In this document: one piece after another, positions 17,099-26,833 of the stretch
Layout of the letters: every line of letters starts with the position of its first letter
Position numbering within the stretch: the first letter of the stretch is position 1
NCBI RefSeq assembly: GCF_000018045.1
Contig: NC_009792.1
Coordinates: 1,736,001-1,800,000 of the forward strand
Source of the DNA: Citrobacter koseri ATCC BAA-895
GTDB lineage: Bacteria; Pseudomonadota; Gammaproteobacteria; Enterobacterales; Enterobacteriaceae
Direction: 5' to 3'
DNA length: 64,000 nucleotides
The notes under the pieces: generated by a model
Told to the model about the DNA's origin: nothing
Seen by the model: only the letters and a program-made list of their open reading frames with translations
Database searches by the model: none
Translations under genes and position numbers: made by a program

Positions 17099-17620
17099 TT
17101 ATTTGATGAAAGACAAGATCTCATTTTCTTGGAAAGTGTATTTTTTATCCTCTTCCTCAACAGAGAGACAAAGTGCATCTGATAATTTCCTTACTACTGA
17201 ATAATTATCAGCTATCAGTGTTGCGGTTTCCTGATCTACTTGATGGTGCAGCGATTCAAAACTGATACTATTGCCGTAAAGATTTTTCAATAGCAGCAAG
17301 TATTCATGCGCTTTTAACCAGTCAAGACGCCCTCCTCCACCTGCATTAAACTCTCTTCTCACGGTGGCTGCATTATATGCAATACCATTAAATGCCTGTG
17401 CATACACACCAGACCATAAAGTAATTATTCTGGATTTGGTGAATGTTATTACGTCATTGACATCATAAATGTTCCAGTCAGGTATTATAGTGGTCGACCC
17501 TTTCGGCCCTGAAAGAGAATCATTAATTATCTCTATAGGGCCGACAATACCACCTTGTAATTTCCATGAGAGCCAATGCCCAACCTCGTGTAACACAACA
17601 TCCTTTAACTGAACCGCCAT
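17099..17620 (-). CDS. Small zinc-metalloprotease-like protein (HExxH), FtsH M41-like
   Basis: 173 residues with HEVGHWLSWK, a zinc-binding HExxH motif, near the N-terminus. The C-terminal part (HHQVDQETATLIADNYSVV then RKLSDAL) resembles the end of the FtsH peptidase domain, and RREFNAGGGGRLDWLKA recalls its middle. No AAA domain or signal peptide is present. The start at 17620 has GGAGGGG just upstream; the frame is open to 17638. It sits between the tail-tip gene and the tailspike, with AT-richer composition, so it is probably a moron. The M41 relationship is my reading of short motifs. Confidence 0.6.
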   Translation of the reverse strand: MAVQLKDVVLHEVGHWLSWKLQGGIVGPIEIINDSLSGPKGSTTIIPDWNIYDVNDVITFTKSRIITLWSGVYAQAFNGIAYNAATVRREFNAGGGGRLDWLKAHEYLLLLKNLYGNSISFESLHHQVDQETATLIADNYSVVRKLSDALCLSVEEEDKKYTFQENEILSFIK

Positions 17621-17662
17621 ATCCCCTCCCGCATCCACAGTCGATATTACACTACATCACGA

Positions 17663-20380
17663 TCATCCTACATTGCCGGGATAAGTGGCATTGTCGTAAT
17701 CGTAGAAGCTGGGTTTATACTGCTTCGCCGTTACCTGGCATGTGCCATCAGATTGAGGCGCGATCTCAGAGATAATGGCGTTATAGCCAACGCGCGAAGA
17801 GTCGCAAAAAATAAGGCGTGGTGGCTCAATAGCCGGATCATTGAGGACGATTTCAGCAAATTCATTCAGGTATCGCACTGTCACCTGATAATCATCAGCC
17901 CTGATTGCCGTAAGAAGAGATGATGCGGTCCCGTCCTGAAATCGGATGATCACTCGCGGGTTTTCATAACTCCAATCCAGTGGCTCGGTTACCGTGAATG
18001 TTGTCAGCGCATTTTCGGTTGTCATTTCATCAACCAGACAGGAAATAGTTTTATTGCCAGGAATATCGTCTGTCAGCACTATGCGGTCGCCGACGTTATA
18101 GCAAAGGGCGTCCAGTTCGGTTAATGTCGTATGCGTCAGCCGTTGCTGTAGGTACTTAATCAGCCGCCGCATGCCGATCTGATATGCCCGGTCCCGGTCG
18201 AGCACACCGTCAAGCGTATAGTCTTCGATTTTTACGGGCGTTGGATTTCCCGGTATCCGGCACTGTACCGTTTCCTCCGCCCAGGTGGTGCCGTTGATAT
18301 ACGTAACGTCCACGCCGTCATAGTCGTCGTAAGACGGAGCCACGAACGCGGTTTGCAAGTCTTCTGTCATCTCATGTGGACTGATAACCCCCGACCAGGG
18401 CTTAACGCCTTCGCGCGCAACCGAGGCAAGCCCGTCTGCCAGCAGAAAATAGCTTTTCCCGGCGTTGGCGATCTTCTGCAAAACCTCCAGCGCAGATGTG
18501 CTGTCAGTCGCCTCGAAGTCGAAAAACTCATTGTCAGGCGTCCAGTACGCACTTTCCAGCGCATCAATGGCGTCGGTGTCCATATCCAGCCCCAGCGAGT
18601 TACCAACATAGTACAGCGCGCCGGAGATGCTGCGCGCCGCGCCAGTGTCGTAAATCCTTGTAGCTACCACGTTCACCCGGCGATCGGACTGCGCCGCCAG
18701 CTTACCGCCGGTTTCCACCGTGACGCCCATCGTCGTTACGCCAGCGTACGATGACGGCCTGGTCAGCAGGCGGCCACGCAATGATTGCCAGTACATATTA
18801 TCTCGGCTGTTATCCTGCCCCTGCTCGTTAGTGCGCCGACACCGCACTTCAACAAGACCGGGAGAATTCAGCGTGATGCGCTCAGTGAAACCAAGGCCAT
18901 TAATATTTTTTGTGTTATACGAACCGGTTTTGCTCATCCATCCCGAACCAGAACCATAAACGCGGTACTGAACTTCCCAGCGAACCGTTCTGTTTTGTTT
19001 TCTCCCTTTTTTGTCGTACCCGCAAATGCCATTCGGGAAGAAGAAATTCACTTCAAACATGTCGATGGTTTCATTATCCGGGCATGCCAGAAATGGCCCC
19101 ATCCAGGAGTCATTCTGGTTAACGCCAGATGCCTCAAAATCAAGTACGGTACGCGCCACGAAACCCGGCCATGTGTTATCGACAACACCGTCAATCAAGC
19201 GTTGAAGAGTCACACTGGTGCCGTCCACGTCGAAAATTTTGAACTGATATCCAGCGTGAGAAACAGAAAGCCTGATATACCCCTCAGGAATACCCGTAAA
19301 AGGCGCGCCGGTTTCATTCTCATAAGCCAGCGTTATAGACGCGGTGACTTCCTCTTCTTCCTCTGTCGCGTCTGCATGCGGCGTATACGAAGCGATAAAC
19401 AGGCTATAGTCGACGCTGTTGTACCAGAGCGTTACCGGCATTCCGACGTAAGGGGCGATTTCCGCCAGATTGTCACTGGTAATACGGCTGTATGCGCCAT
19501 CGTTGGTAACAACAAACTGATCGGGTACGATTAGCTCAACCGTCGCACCAGCAACCCAGGAATCAGGCAGCTCGTTTGTTGCAGTATCGTCGTCAGCGCT
19601 TAATCCGTTAAATGTGATTGTACTTCCCGACACCGTCAGCGACTGCGCCACAACATCATCCGTATCCGGCGCGGTCTGGGCCATATCCAGCCCGGCACCC
19701 GATGACGTCCCGCCAACCTCGGTAGAGTTAAACCAGTTTTCGCTACGGCGATCACCAGCCACATTCTGACCTGGCTGAAAAACGGTGTACGTGAAACCAT
19801 CACCAAGCGATGAAACTGGTGTGGCACCAACACGCATATCCCCTTCGCCGAATGAAAATTGTCCGAATCCCAGAGCAACGAACATTTCAACGGTCATCAC
19901 TGTCGGATCGTCCGGGCGGAACCGGGTTACCGGCTGCACTACATAATCGGGGTAAATTCGGCGGCGTCCGAACAGCTCGCGGATTGGATCGCCCAGTTTT
20001 GCACGATTCGCTTTTGCCGGGTTAACGTCCAGTGAATCGCCTGTCGACGAAGAAAAACCACCGGGATCTGATGCGCCAGGCGCAAAGAACAGCGCATAAG
20101 CCACAGATGCGACCGAAACAGCAACGGCAATCCACGCCAGCGCAACGGCGCCATGAGGAACCGGATAAATGCGCACATCACTTGTCGGGCTGATCGCATA
20201 ATCGAACCATGCCGCAGCCGGGATATTCACGCCGTCCACTTCAATGGCGATCGGATGTTTCATATCAGCGCGATAATTATCAACGTTCCGCGTCATCCAC
20301 TGATGGATCGTGATAGCACTATGTTCATGCGTTTCCAGCGGTTCGCCAGGTAATCGGGAAGGATAAATTCTAATGGTCAC
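17663..20380 (-). CDS. Tail tip / host-specificity protein, lambda J position
   Basis: 905 residues. An N-terminal hydrophobic segment (ALAWIAVAVSVASVAYALFF, about 78-97) is followed by GDPIRELFGRRRIYPDYV, a signature of the tail-tip hub proteins found in many lambdoid-like phages. Long beta-rich domains follow. It starts four bases into the end of the NlpC/P60 gene (ATGA overlap), the usual K-I-J order. It should form the baseplate hub that carries the tailspike. Confidence 0.85.
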   Translation of the reverse strand: MTIRIYPSRLPGEPLETHEHSAITIHQWMTRNVDNYRADMKHPIAIEVDGVNIPAAAWFDYAISPTSDVRIYPVPHGAVALAWIAVAVSVASVAYALFFAPGASDPGGFSSSTGDSLDVNPAKANRAKLGDPIRELFGRRRIYPDYVVQPVTRFRPDDPTVMTVEMFVALGFGQFSFGEGDMRVGATPVSSLGDGFTYTVFQPGQNVAGDRRSENWFNSTEVGGTSSGAGLDMAQTAPDTDDVVAQSLTVSGSTITFNGLSADDDTATNELPDSWVAGATVELIVPDQFVVTNDGAYSRITSDNLAEIAPYVGMPVTLWYNSVDYSLFIASYTPHADATEEEEEVTASITLAYENETGAPFTGIPEGYIRLSVSHAGYQFKIFDVDGTSVTLQRLIDGVVDNTWPGFVARTVLDFEASGVNQNDSWMGPFLACPDNETIDMFEVNFFFPNGICGYDKKGRKQNRTVRWEVQYRVYGSGSGWMSKTGSYNTKNINGLGFTERITLNSPGLVEVRCRRTNEQGQDNSRDNMYWQSLRGRLLTRPSSYAGVTTMGVTVETGGKLAAQSDRRVNVVATRIYDTGAARSISGALYYVGNSLGLDMDTDAIDALESAYWTPDNEFFDFEATDSTSALEVLQKIANAGKSYFLLADGLASVAREGVKPWSGVISPHEMTEDLQTAFVAPSYDDYDGVDVTYINGTTWAEETVQCRIPGNPTPVKIEDYTLDGVLDRDRAYQIGMRRLIKYLQQRLTHTTLTELDALCYNVGDRIVLTDDIPGNKTISCLVDEMTTENALTTFTVTEPLDWSYENPRVIIRFQDGTASSLLTAIRADDYQVTVRYLNEFAEIVLNDPAIEPPRLIFCDSSRVGYNAIISEIAPQSDGTCQVTAKQYKPSFYDYDNATYPGNVG

Positions 20381-20757
20381 TTCCAGAACTCCACTTTAAC
20401 GAAGCGGCGAACAAACTGTGCCACCGGCGTGAAAGAAACGTTGGATTTAGGGTTGCATTCGGCCACATGCAGACGGCCATTAAGCACCACGACAACGCCG
20501 ACATGCGTAACAGTTGAGCCTGAATAGCAGGCAACACCCGCACCTTCACATGGCTCGCAGCGTTGTAGGGAAAGCATCAGTTTCCTCGCTTCTCGATTAA
20601 GCCCTCCACTATCTTTCGTCACTCCGGCGAAATCCGGCCACTCATGAAGCCCCAGATCGCGACGCACCTCATTCACAATGCCGAAACAGTCAAGTTCAGG
20701 GTAAGCGCGACCGCCCTTCAGCCATCTGACCGAAAGGTATTTATCTTGATTGAACAT
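20377..20757 (-). CDS. NlpC/P60-family tail assembly protein, gpK-like
   Basis: 126 residues. ELDCFGIVNEVRRDLG supplies the catalytic cysteine and STVTHVGVVVVLNGRLHVAECN the catalytic histidine and downstream polar residue of the NlpC/P60 fold. In tails of this type the domain is thought to cleave peptidoglycan or act in tip assembly. ATGA overlap with the tip protein gene. Confidence 0.82.
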   Translation of the reverse strand: MFNQDKYLSVRWLKGGRAYPELDCFGIVNEVRRDLGLHEWPDFAGVTKDSGGLNREARKLMLSLQRCEPCEGAGVACYSGSTVTHVGVVVVLNGRLHVAECNPKSNVSFTPVAQFVRRFVKVEFWK

Positions 20758-20766
20758 TGAAACTCC

Positions 20767-21255
20767 TTAGCTCATGTAACGAAGGCCAGGATAGAACGGG
20801 AGTGTGTAGCGATAGCGTGGCCAGGCAGTATCCAGCACATTCATGTATCCCGCGATAATCTGCGCCTGTGTTGCAGTCCAGTACCCGTTTTTAACCGTCA
20901 GGGTATAAGGACGGTCTGCGGGCGCGGCTAAATCGTCAGATGTATATTGTCGGTAGGTCACCGTGGCGCCACGTAGATTTTCCAGCGCGCTACGCACGGA
21001 TGTGGATGCTTCTCCTTTGATGTTTGAGACAGCAAACTGCAAGTCCTGCGTGCCGTCACTGTTCCGCGCCGGTAGCGCAACATCGATGGCGCTGGCGATG
21101 AATGTGACCTCTTCACCAGTTTCCGTCGTCGCTGTTATATTGTCGTAGCCATCGCAGAGATACATGACATCATCACCGATGTTGATCTGCAAAGTTTTGA
21201 TAATGACCTCTTCACCGGAAGAGGCGTACAGTCGTTTTAAAGTCGGACTGGTCAT
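20767..21255 (-). CDS. Minor tail protein, DUF1833 family
   Basis: 162 residues from an ATG that overlaps the stop of the preceding gene (ATGA). TLQINIGDDVMYLCDGYDNITA and GEEVTFIASAIDVALP are typical of DUF1833 tail proteins. It lies between the minor tail gene and the NlpC gene, the lambda L-like position at the tail tip. Confidence 0.72.
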   Translation of the reverse strand: MTSPTLKRLYASSGEEVIIKTLQINIGDDVMYLCDGYDNITATTETGEEVTFIASAIDVALPARNSDGTQDLQFAVSNIKGEASTSVRSALENLRGATVTYRQYTSDDLAAPADRPYTLTVKNGYWTATQAQIIAGYMNVLDTAWPRYRYTLPFYPGLRYMS

Positions 21256-21716
21256 GCTTCCGGCCACTCCCTGTTAAGTGCAATATCGATGATGCTGCTG
21301 TTGATGATGTAATCCGGGAACTCAGCCCAGCCATCGCCGAGGACGGGTCGAGTCCACAGCTCAAGCGTCGCGGAGAACTGCCAGTAAATCGGGGCGACCA
21401 GCGTCGGCCCCTGATAGATGTCCGTAAACCGACATTTGTAGAGTTCAACGCCCAGCGGCGTTTGCAACCGCATAAAAAACCAGTCGGCGCCGTCAGTGAT
21501 GGTTTCGTGATACCAGCCCTCAAAAAGCTGAGCCTGAGCATCGTTTTCGAAAAACCACTGCACATTTGCCTGTGTCGGTGTCGAAATAAACGCGCGGCGC
21601 TGACGGGCGCGGCCGGTGGTCATTTCGGTGCGCTTTAACGGACTGACTGGCTGAAATGCATAACCGTCCTGAAGCGGCATAGGGAGATAATCGTGAGGGT
21701 AGTATTTTTCAGCCAT
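21252..21716 (-). CDS. Minor tail protein, gpM-like position
   Basis: 154 residues, rich in aromatic residues (WFFENDAQAQLFEGWYH, YWQFSATLELWTRP). It follows the tape measure directly, with one-base overlap, where lambda M-type proteins that cap the tail tip are found. Family assigned by position and general look. Confidence 0.65.
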   Translation of the reverse strand: MAEKYYPHDYLPMPLQDGYAFQPVSPLKRTEMTTGRARQRRAFISTPTQANVQWFFENDAQAQLFEGWYHETITDGADWFFMRLQTPLGVELYKCRFTDIYQGPTLVAPIYWQFSATLELWTRPVLGDGWAEFPDYIINSSIIDIALNREWPEA

Positions 21717-24700
21717 CAGGTCGTTCTCCTTCCGGTGTACGTTCCTCGCATTGCGTTACCCACTTTCCCGTTACCCCGGACAATCTGGTTCGCCACCTGA
21801 TCAACTGCGTCCGTCGTCGCCTTTTTGGCGGTGTTGGCGAGAGACATATCCATCTGCTCAGGCGTTACACCCTGCTGAATATGGAAGTCCTGCTGAATCT
21901 GGGGGCTGAATACAGTTGAATTACTGTTGTTATTGACGTTCTGCGCCCCCGTACCGAAACCGGGCTTGCTCAGCGTTGCATCCAGAGAACCACCATTGCG
22001 CAGCGCCTCAAGGTTCGAGACGCCTATCCGGTTGGTTGCAGCCTGGTCAAAAACATACTCGCCTTTATGCACTATCCCGGCGGGCTGGTATTTCCCTCCT
22101 GGGCCAGTGTAACCACCATTAGCGAAGCCTGCGCCAGCAGTCATGGCTGATGAAGCAGCGGCAACTGCCGCAATTAAAGGAGTGGTTGCGGCCTCTGCTG
22201 CGGCCATCGCAGCTGGAGCTATTGCCCATCCCGTAATAGGGATCGCAGCCGCAGAAGCATATGCGTTAATTGCTGCAATCTGTGACATTGCGGTTGCTTG
22301 TCCGATCATTGATGCAGACGCGCCAGCCGCTGCCGTTTTTCCTACAAGCAATTGAACAGCCTGATACACCAGCCACTGCGCCGCCATCTTCGTCAGCGCA
22401 TCAATAACAGCTTCACCCATTCCTGTTGCCATGTTTTTAAATCCATCACTCAAACTTTCCGTTCCATGCACCATCGCTGAAAGATTGGATGAAATGGCGG
22501 TTTCAGTGGAGTTTAGAATTGATGTTGCTGCTGTAGTAACTGATTCATAAAGTGTTGGGACACTGTTCAGATATGACTGCAACCCATTTTGAACACCTAA
22601 CTGCCAGTTACCATTCAGTTGATCCAACTGAGTGTAATAGGATTGCTGCATGGCAAGGCGCTGATTGAGAGCCTGCTGTAGAGCGGCGGTTTCCTGGTCG
22701 TATAAGTTTTGCGAGATCTGCCCGGTCGTTCTCTGATTGGTTAATTCGACCTGCTTTTTTTGGTACTCACTGACGATTTTTGTCAGTTCCTGCTGACGTT
22801 TCTGCTCCTGAGAAAGCACCGTGTTGCTATTAAGGCTATTTTGTAGCCCTGTAGCATCATTTTGCAGACCAGAAGAAAGCGTATTTTTATACGCTGTCAA
22901 CTTATCAACATCTTTACGGAGCGCTATCTCCTTTTCGATAGCTGCGTTTTTCTGCAATTGAGCAGTAATAGCCTCCTGATTAGCCAGTAGGGATTTCTGA
23001 TCAGCAGTCAAAGTTTTCTTCGATTTAATATCAGAAAGTTGTTGCTCCCATTTAATAAGAGCTTGTTGCGCAGAACCTATTTTCTCTGTTGTGTCGAACT
23101 GTGAGGTTAAAGTAACGTACTGCTGGTTTAACTGATCCAGCATCCTCACGCCAGCATTCTCGGTATATGCTTTACCTTTAGGTGTTTTTGGGGTTTTGGG
23201 ATCCTTGTATCTATCGTTGATATTTTTCCGTAAACGAGCCTCTTCTTCCTTGCTGATTACTGCACCATCTTTAATTGCTTTGGTTAGCTTGTCCTGTTCC
23301 TTTTTTCTTTTCTGCTCATTAGACAACGTCTGCTCAGTAAGTGAATTAATAACTTTCTGGGCCTCAATACTTTTTTGCTGGCGTTGGTTGTATCCATCAA
23401 TTGTATTGTTAATTACGTCCTGCGCCGTTTTTTCACTTTGCAGTGTAGATAACCGCTGTTTAAGCAAAGTTACCGCTTTTCGCTGCCGATCTAAATCATC
23501 AGATTTCCATGCACCATAGGGACCTGCATTAGCGGCCTGTCCACGCTCCAAATCAGCAAGCGATTTCTGTGCGCGTTCAAGCTCGCTGCTGGCATCCTGA
23601 ATTTTTTGCTCTACGGATGCTTCACGACCAACATCAAGCATGGCATCCCACGCCCATCCAGCAGCTTTAGCCAGTGAGTTCCATGCGGTTTCCAGATACC
23701 CCAGATTTTCCTTAATCTGATTGGAGCGCTGAATCATCGACGAAGAATATGCTTCGCTGGCAACGCGCGCGGCTTCCTGCTGATTCCCTTCATCCTGAAG
23801 AGCTTTAATCTGGTTGTATGTTGCCAACGTAAGGAAGTGATACTGGTCGTTCAGTTTGGTGATGGCATCCAGAGGGTCCGCGGCGATTTTGTTGAAATCG
23901 TCCACCAGTTTATCTGTCGCAATACCTGTGGCTTCGCTCGTTTTAACAACGGCAGTTGTCACGCGCTCCAGCGAATCACCGACCACCTTTCCAGACTCCA
24001 CCAGTAAATTTAACGTCGATGCCGCTTTGCCAGTGGTAGAGTTCGCCGCCATACCAGCGCGCGCAGCAATATCCGCCAGTTGCCCCGATGTTTTCCCTAC
24101 CTGATTACCCGTCAGGATAAGTGATTTATTGAAAGCGTCCTGCTCCTGCGTGCCTTTGTAGTACGCCACGCCCAGCACGCCGACCGCGGCAGCCGCCAGC
24201 GTGAAAGGATTGATCAGGCCCATCACATAGGAGCCAACCCCTTTAATCGCCGGGCCGATACCGCCGAACATGTCCTTTAACTGGCCTCCCTGCTGCATCA
24301 GCACCATAAACGGACTTTGCCCGGTAGACAGACCCACGACGATATCGGTCATCTGAGCGGGCAGTATGCGCATCGCAAAAGCGGTTTGCTTTGCTGACAT
24401 GCCAGTATTTTTCAGTTGCTCTGAAAACCCGGTGAGACGATTACGAGCCTCTTCGATTTTTTTCGAATAGACATCAAAGGTCTCATCGTCCAGCATGCCT
24501 TTCGACTTGAATTTCGCGAGTTGTTGCTGTTGTTTATCCAGTTTATTCAGAGCCGCGTTAACTGGATCAATGCGGTCAAGCAGTTCCGATAATGCGGAAG
24601 ATTCTTCCTCGGTGGCTTTAGTCACCTTCCCGGCACTGGCCGCTGCTTTCTGCCCCCACTCGGTAAGCCCGTGAAGGGCGCTGGTCAGGCTTTCAGCATT

Positions 24701-24757
24701 TTTTTCTGCGCCGGTGCTGTCAATAATGACGGCGAGGCGGGATGTCTGTTCTGCCAT
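21716..24757 (-). CDS. Tape measure protein
   Basis: 1013 residues, the longest minus-strand gene. Long coiled-coil segments (for example ELERAQKSLADLERGQAA and KEIALRKDVDKLTAYKNTL), a hydrophobic Ala/Gly-rich stretch (about 785-885) and a C-terminal TGPGGKYQPAGIVHKGEYVF motif, which is standard in lambda H-type tape measures. Its length should set a tail of roughly 150 nm if about 0.15 nm per residue applies. Preceded by the G/GT chaperones. Confidence 0.95.
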   Translation of the reverse strand: MAEQTSRLAVIIDSTGAEKNAESLTSALHGLTEWGQKAAASAGKVTKATEEESSALSELLDRIDPVNAALNKLDKQQQQLAKFKSKGMLDDETFDVYSKKIEEARNRLTGFSEQLKNTGMSAKQTAFAMRILPAQMTDIVVGLSTGQSPFMVLMQQGGQLKDMFGGIGPAIKGVGSYVMGLINPFTLAAAAVGVLGVAYYKGTQEQDAFNKSLILTGNQVGKTSGQLADIAARAGMAANSTTGKAASTLNLLVESGKVVGDSLERVTTAVVKTSEATGIATDKLVDDFNKIAADPLDAITKLNDQYHFLTLATYNQIKALQDEGNQQEAARVASEAYSSSMIQRSNQIKENLGYLETAWNSLAKAAGWAWDAMLDVGREASVEQKIQDASSELERAQKSLADLERGQAANAGPYGAWKSDDLDRQRKAVTLLKQRLSTLQSEKTAQDVINNTIDGYNQRQQKSIEAQKVINSLTEQTLSNEQKRKKEQDKLTKAIKDGAVISKEEEARLRKNINDRYKDPKTPKTPKGKAYTENAGVRMLDQLNQQYVTLTSQFDTTEKIGSAQQALIKWEQQLSDIKSKKTLTADQKSLLANQEAITAQLQKNAAIEKEIALRKDVDKLTAYKNTLSSGLQNDATGLQNSLNSNTVLSQEQKRQQELTKIVSEYQKKQVELTNQRTTGQISQNLYDQETAALQQALNQRLAMQQSYYTQLDQLNGNWQLGVQNGLQSYLNSVPTLYESVTTAATSILNSTETAISSNLSAMVHGTESLSDGFKNMATGMGEAVIDALTKMAAQWLVYQAVQLLVGKTAAAGASASMIGQATAMSQIAAINAYASAAAIPITGWAIAPAAMAAAEAATTPLIAAVAAASSAMTAGAGFANGGYTGPGGKYQPAGIVHKGEYVFDQAATNRIGVSNLEALRNGGSLDATLSKPGFGTGAQNVNNNSNSTVFSPQIQQDFHIQQGVTPEQMDMSLANTAKKATTDAVDQVANQIVRGNGKVGNAMRGTYTGRRTT

Positions 24758-24796
24758 TGCGGTCTCCGGGCATAAAAATACCCGGACATACCGGGC

Positions 24797-25584
24797 TTAT
24801 TGTTTCTGTTTGCCGTGTTTTTTCTGTTCCTGCGCCCACTGCTCACGCCATGCGTCATCGAGGGCAAATATCGCCGCGTCAAATTCATCACGATCAATGA
24901 GGACGGGACGTGCAGAAAGAAAGCGCTCAATATCATGAAGCGATATCGGCAGCGGCGCGCCAGCCATCCCGGCATATAGCCGGGAGCGGGAAATAACGGA
25001 GTAAGCGTTGAGAATTTCCCCTGTCACACCATCAATTTCAGGCTCTGGGATTGGCGGGAGTTTTAATTTCTCCCTTCGCCACTTTGCCTTTTCGCCCTGC
25101 TCCCCGCCGAACTCGCTCAGCCACTTCTGCGCTTCGATGGCTTTTTTACGGTTTCCTGCTTTTGCTGCTCTTTTCCCTGGGCGATGCTGGCGGCTTCAGC
25201 CAGAATTTGCCAGTAAATCGCTGGTTCCTGTTTCATAAGTGCAGCACCGCGTTCCGGCGTGTATTCGATCGGCACCTCTTCGCCATCAACAAGCTCACCA
25301 ACACCCTTCCAGTCTTTCAGCAGGTAACGCGCGCAGTTATCGATCAGCAGGTCATCAGCAGAGTCAATTTCCCCAACCGCTGACAAGCTAAATTCACTGG
25401 TTCCAACCTGGTAACTGGCATCCATCTTTTCAATATGGCGGCGGATAAGGGCATTACGTGAGCGGTACTGGTCGTTATCAATGCTGCTGACGAGCAATTT
25501 CAGCCCTTCAATGGGTTTAAGGTCTTTCAGCGGTGTAAACCAGCGCTCGCCGCCAACATCAATTCGTGGGTTTAGGATAATCAT
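24797..25584 (-). CDS. Tail assembly chaperone GT fusion made by -1 frameshifting
   Basis: Reading from the ATG at 25584 in the G frame to the slippery A-AAA-AAG at 25147-25141, then slipping back one base, the frame stays open through KAIEAQKWLSEFGGEQGEK to KKHGKQKQ and stops at 24797. The product is about 262 residues. This is the classic lambda G/GT organisation: the T extension recruits the major tail protein while G coats the tape measure. No independent strong start is needed for the T part (only a GTG at 25027). Confidence 0.82.
25117..25584 (-). CDS. Tail assembly chaperone, gpG-like
   Basis: 155 residues ending in the basic VKKPSKRRSG after the slippery site. The start at 25584 has GGAG nine bases upstream; longer in-frame starts reach into the major tail gene's trailer. 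The chaperone coats the tape measure protein during tail assembly. Confidence 0.82.
   Translation of the reverse strand: MIILNPRIDVGGERWFTPLKDLKPIEGLKLLVSSIDNDQYRSRNALIRRHIEKMDASYQVGTSEFSLSAVGEIDSADDLLIDNCARYLLKDWKGVGELVDGEEVPIEYTPERGAALMKQEPAIYWQILAEAASIAQGKEQQKQETVKKPSKRRSG
25141..25147 (-). promoter_or_regulatory. -1 ribosomal frameshift slippery site
   Basis: Zero-frame codons GTA AAA AAG give the heptamer A AAA AAG, the same one used by E. coli dnaX. It lies 24 bases before the zero-frame TGA (25119-25117), and the -1 frame is open across it. Confidence 0.8.
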
Positions 25585-25646
25585 TCGAAACTCCTGCATG
25601 AAAAAAGCCCGCGCCGCCATGCAGAGCGGAACGGGCAAGGGAAATT

Positions 25647-26807
25647 TTATGGTTCAGTTACGGTAATGGTTGCCGTATCGGTAAAAGTGCGCGCCTTAGC
25701 GGTGATAGTTGCCGTTCCGGCCGCAACACCAGTAACGACGCCTGACGCACTAACTGTTGCCACTTCAGGATCGGATGACTCCCACGTAACAGTATCCGTT
25801 GCGCCTGCGGGAGCCAGCGTTGCAGTGAGGCTGGTTGTATCGCCCACATCAACGGAAGCTGTTTCCGGGGTTACCGTGATGCCGGTTGCTGGAATGGTAA
25901 CGGCGCGGGTAATGGTCGGTGACTCGTCGGCCGCAGTGATATCCAGTTGAACCTGGATAATGTCGGTATTGCCCCCATCCGGCCAGTCGCCTGCGACCTG
26001 CACTTTCGGGAAGTTAAATGTGTATTGCCCTTCGTCATTCGCCAGCGTGAAACTGAATGGCACGGTTGCACCGGTAAGTGTTTTGCTCCAGACCTCCCAC
26101 GCAGCTTTAGACCATGACAATGTGATCGAACCTGACGGCGTAAAGGTGGTTGGGATATTAGCCCCGGCATAGGGTGAACCGGTGCCGATGCAACGCTGGG
26201 TCTGGACGTTGTTGTCGAACTGGATGTTGAAGGTATCAATACAGAAGCCATCACCACCGTCGATTCCGTTCAGGTTTATCGCAGTGACCTCTTTGAACGA
26301 GTAACGCAGTTCTCCAGCATTATCTGCGGGAGTACCGGTGATGTAACTCGTATCATCTGCTTTTGAGCCCCAGCCCAGCCCGGCGAATGTGACTGTCGCG
26401 GTAACGTCGCCATCATTCGGGACCTCTAACTGGAACACGCTTACCTGCGCGCCACGAATAATAGAGGCAATGCCAACGTCCGAAGCGTATGTTGCGAGTG
26501 AGAAAGAGATACGGTCATTCCCCATCGTCAGCACGTTGCCCGCCCACTCCGCGCCAAAGCACGAAGCCAGGAAGTCATCATGCTGGCCGTAGCGGAACTT
26601 TGCCCCGACATCGCCACCTACATCGACCGTTCCCAGCGTAGCGCCCTGTGCCATTCGGGTACCGCCGATTTCGTCGTTGTCATTGGTATTCTGGGATGGA
26701 CCAACGCCCCAGCTTGTACGCTTGAAAAGATTCCAGACGCCTGCAGGCGTAATTCCTGGAGTCGTCTCCCGGATAAAGGCCGAGAGTACCTTAGCGCCGC
26801 TCGACAT
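25647..26807 (-). CDS. Major tail tube protein with C-terminal Ig-like (Big2) domain
   Basis: 386 residues. Residues 1-300 form the tail-tube domain (TPGITPAGVWNLFKRTSWGV, DNDEIGGTRMAQG). From about 302 a bacterial Ig-like domain follows (ITVTPETASVDVGDTTSLTA, ATVSASGVVTGVAAGTATIT). Such Ig domains decorate the outside of tails in many phages and may aid surface adhesion. Ribosome site GGAGGTGACC before the ATG. Confidence 0.9.
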   Translation of the reverse strand: MSSGAKVLSAFIRETTPGITPAGVWNLFKRTSWGVGPSQNTNDNDEIGGTRMAQGATLGTVDVGGDVGAKFRYGQHDDFLASCFGAEWAGNVLTMGNDRISFSLATYASDVGIASIIRGAQVSVFQLEVPNDGDVTATVTFAGLGWGSKADDTSYITGTPADNAGELRYSFKEVTAINLNGIDGGDGFCIDTFNIQFDNNVQTQRCIGTGSPYAGANIPTTFTPSGSITLSWSKAAWEVWSKTLTGATVPFSFTLANDEGQYTFNFPKVQVAGDWPDGGNTDIIQVQLDITAADESPTITRAVTIPATGITVTPETASVDVGDTTSLTATLAPAGATDTVTWESSDPEVATVSASGVVTGVAAGTATITAKARTFTDTATITVTEP

Positions 26808-26833
26808 GCGGTCACCTCCATCGAAGTTAAGCG

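Noticed and set aside
18785..19534. 249-aa plus-strand ORF opposite the tail tip gene
   Set aside because: Shadow ORF in a long minus-strand gene; low-complexity translation and no start signal.
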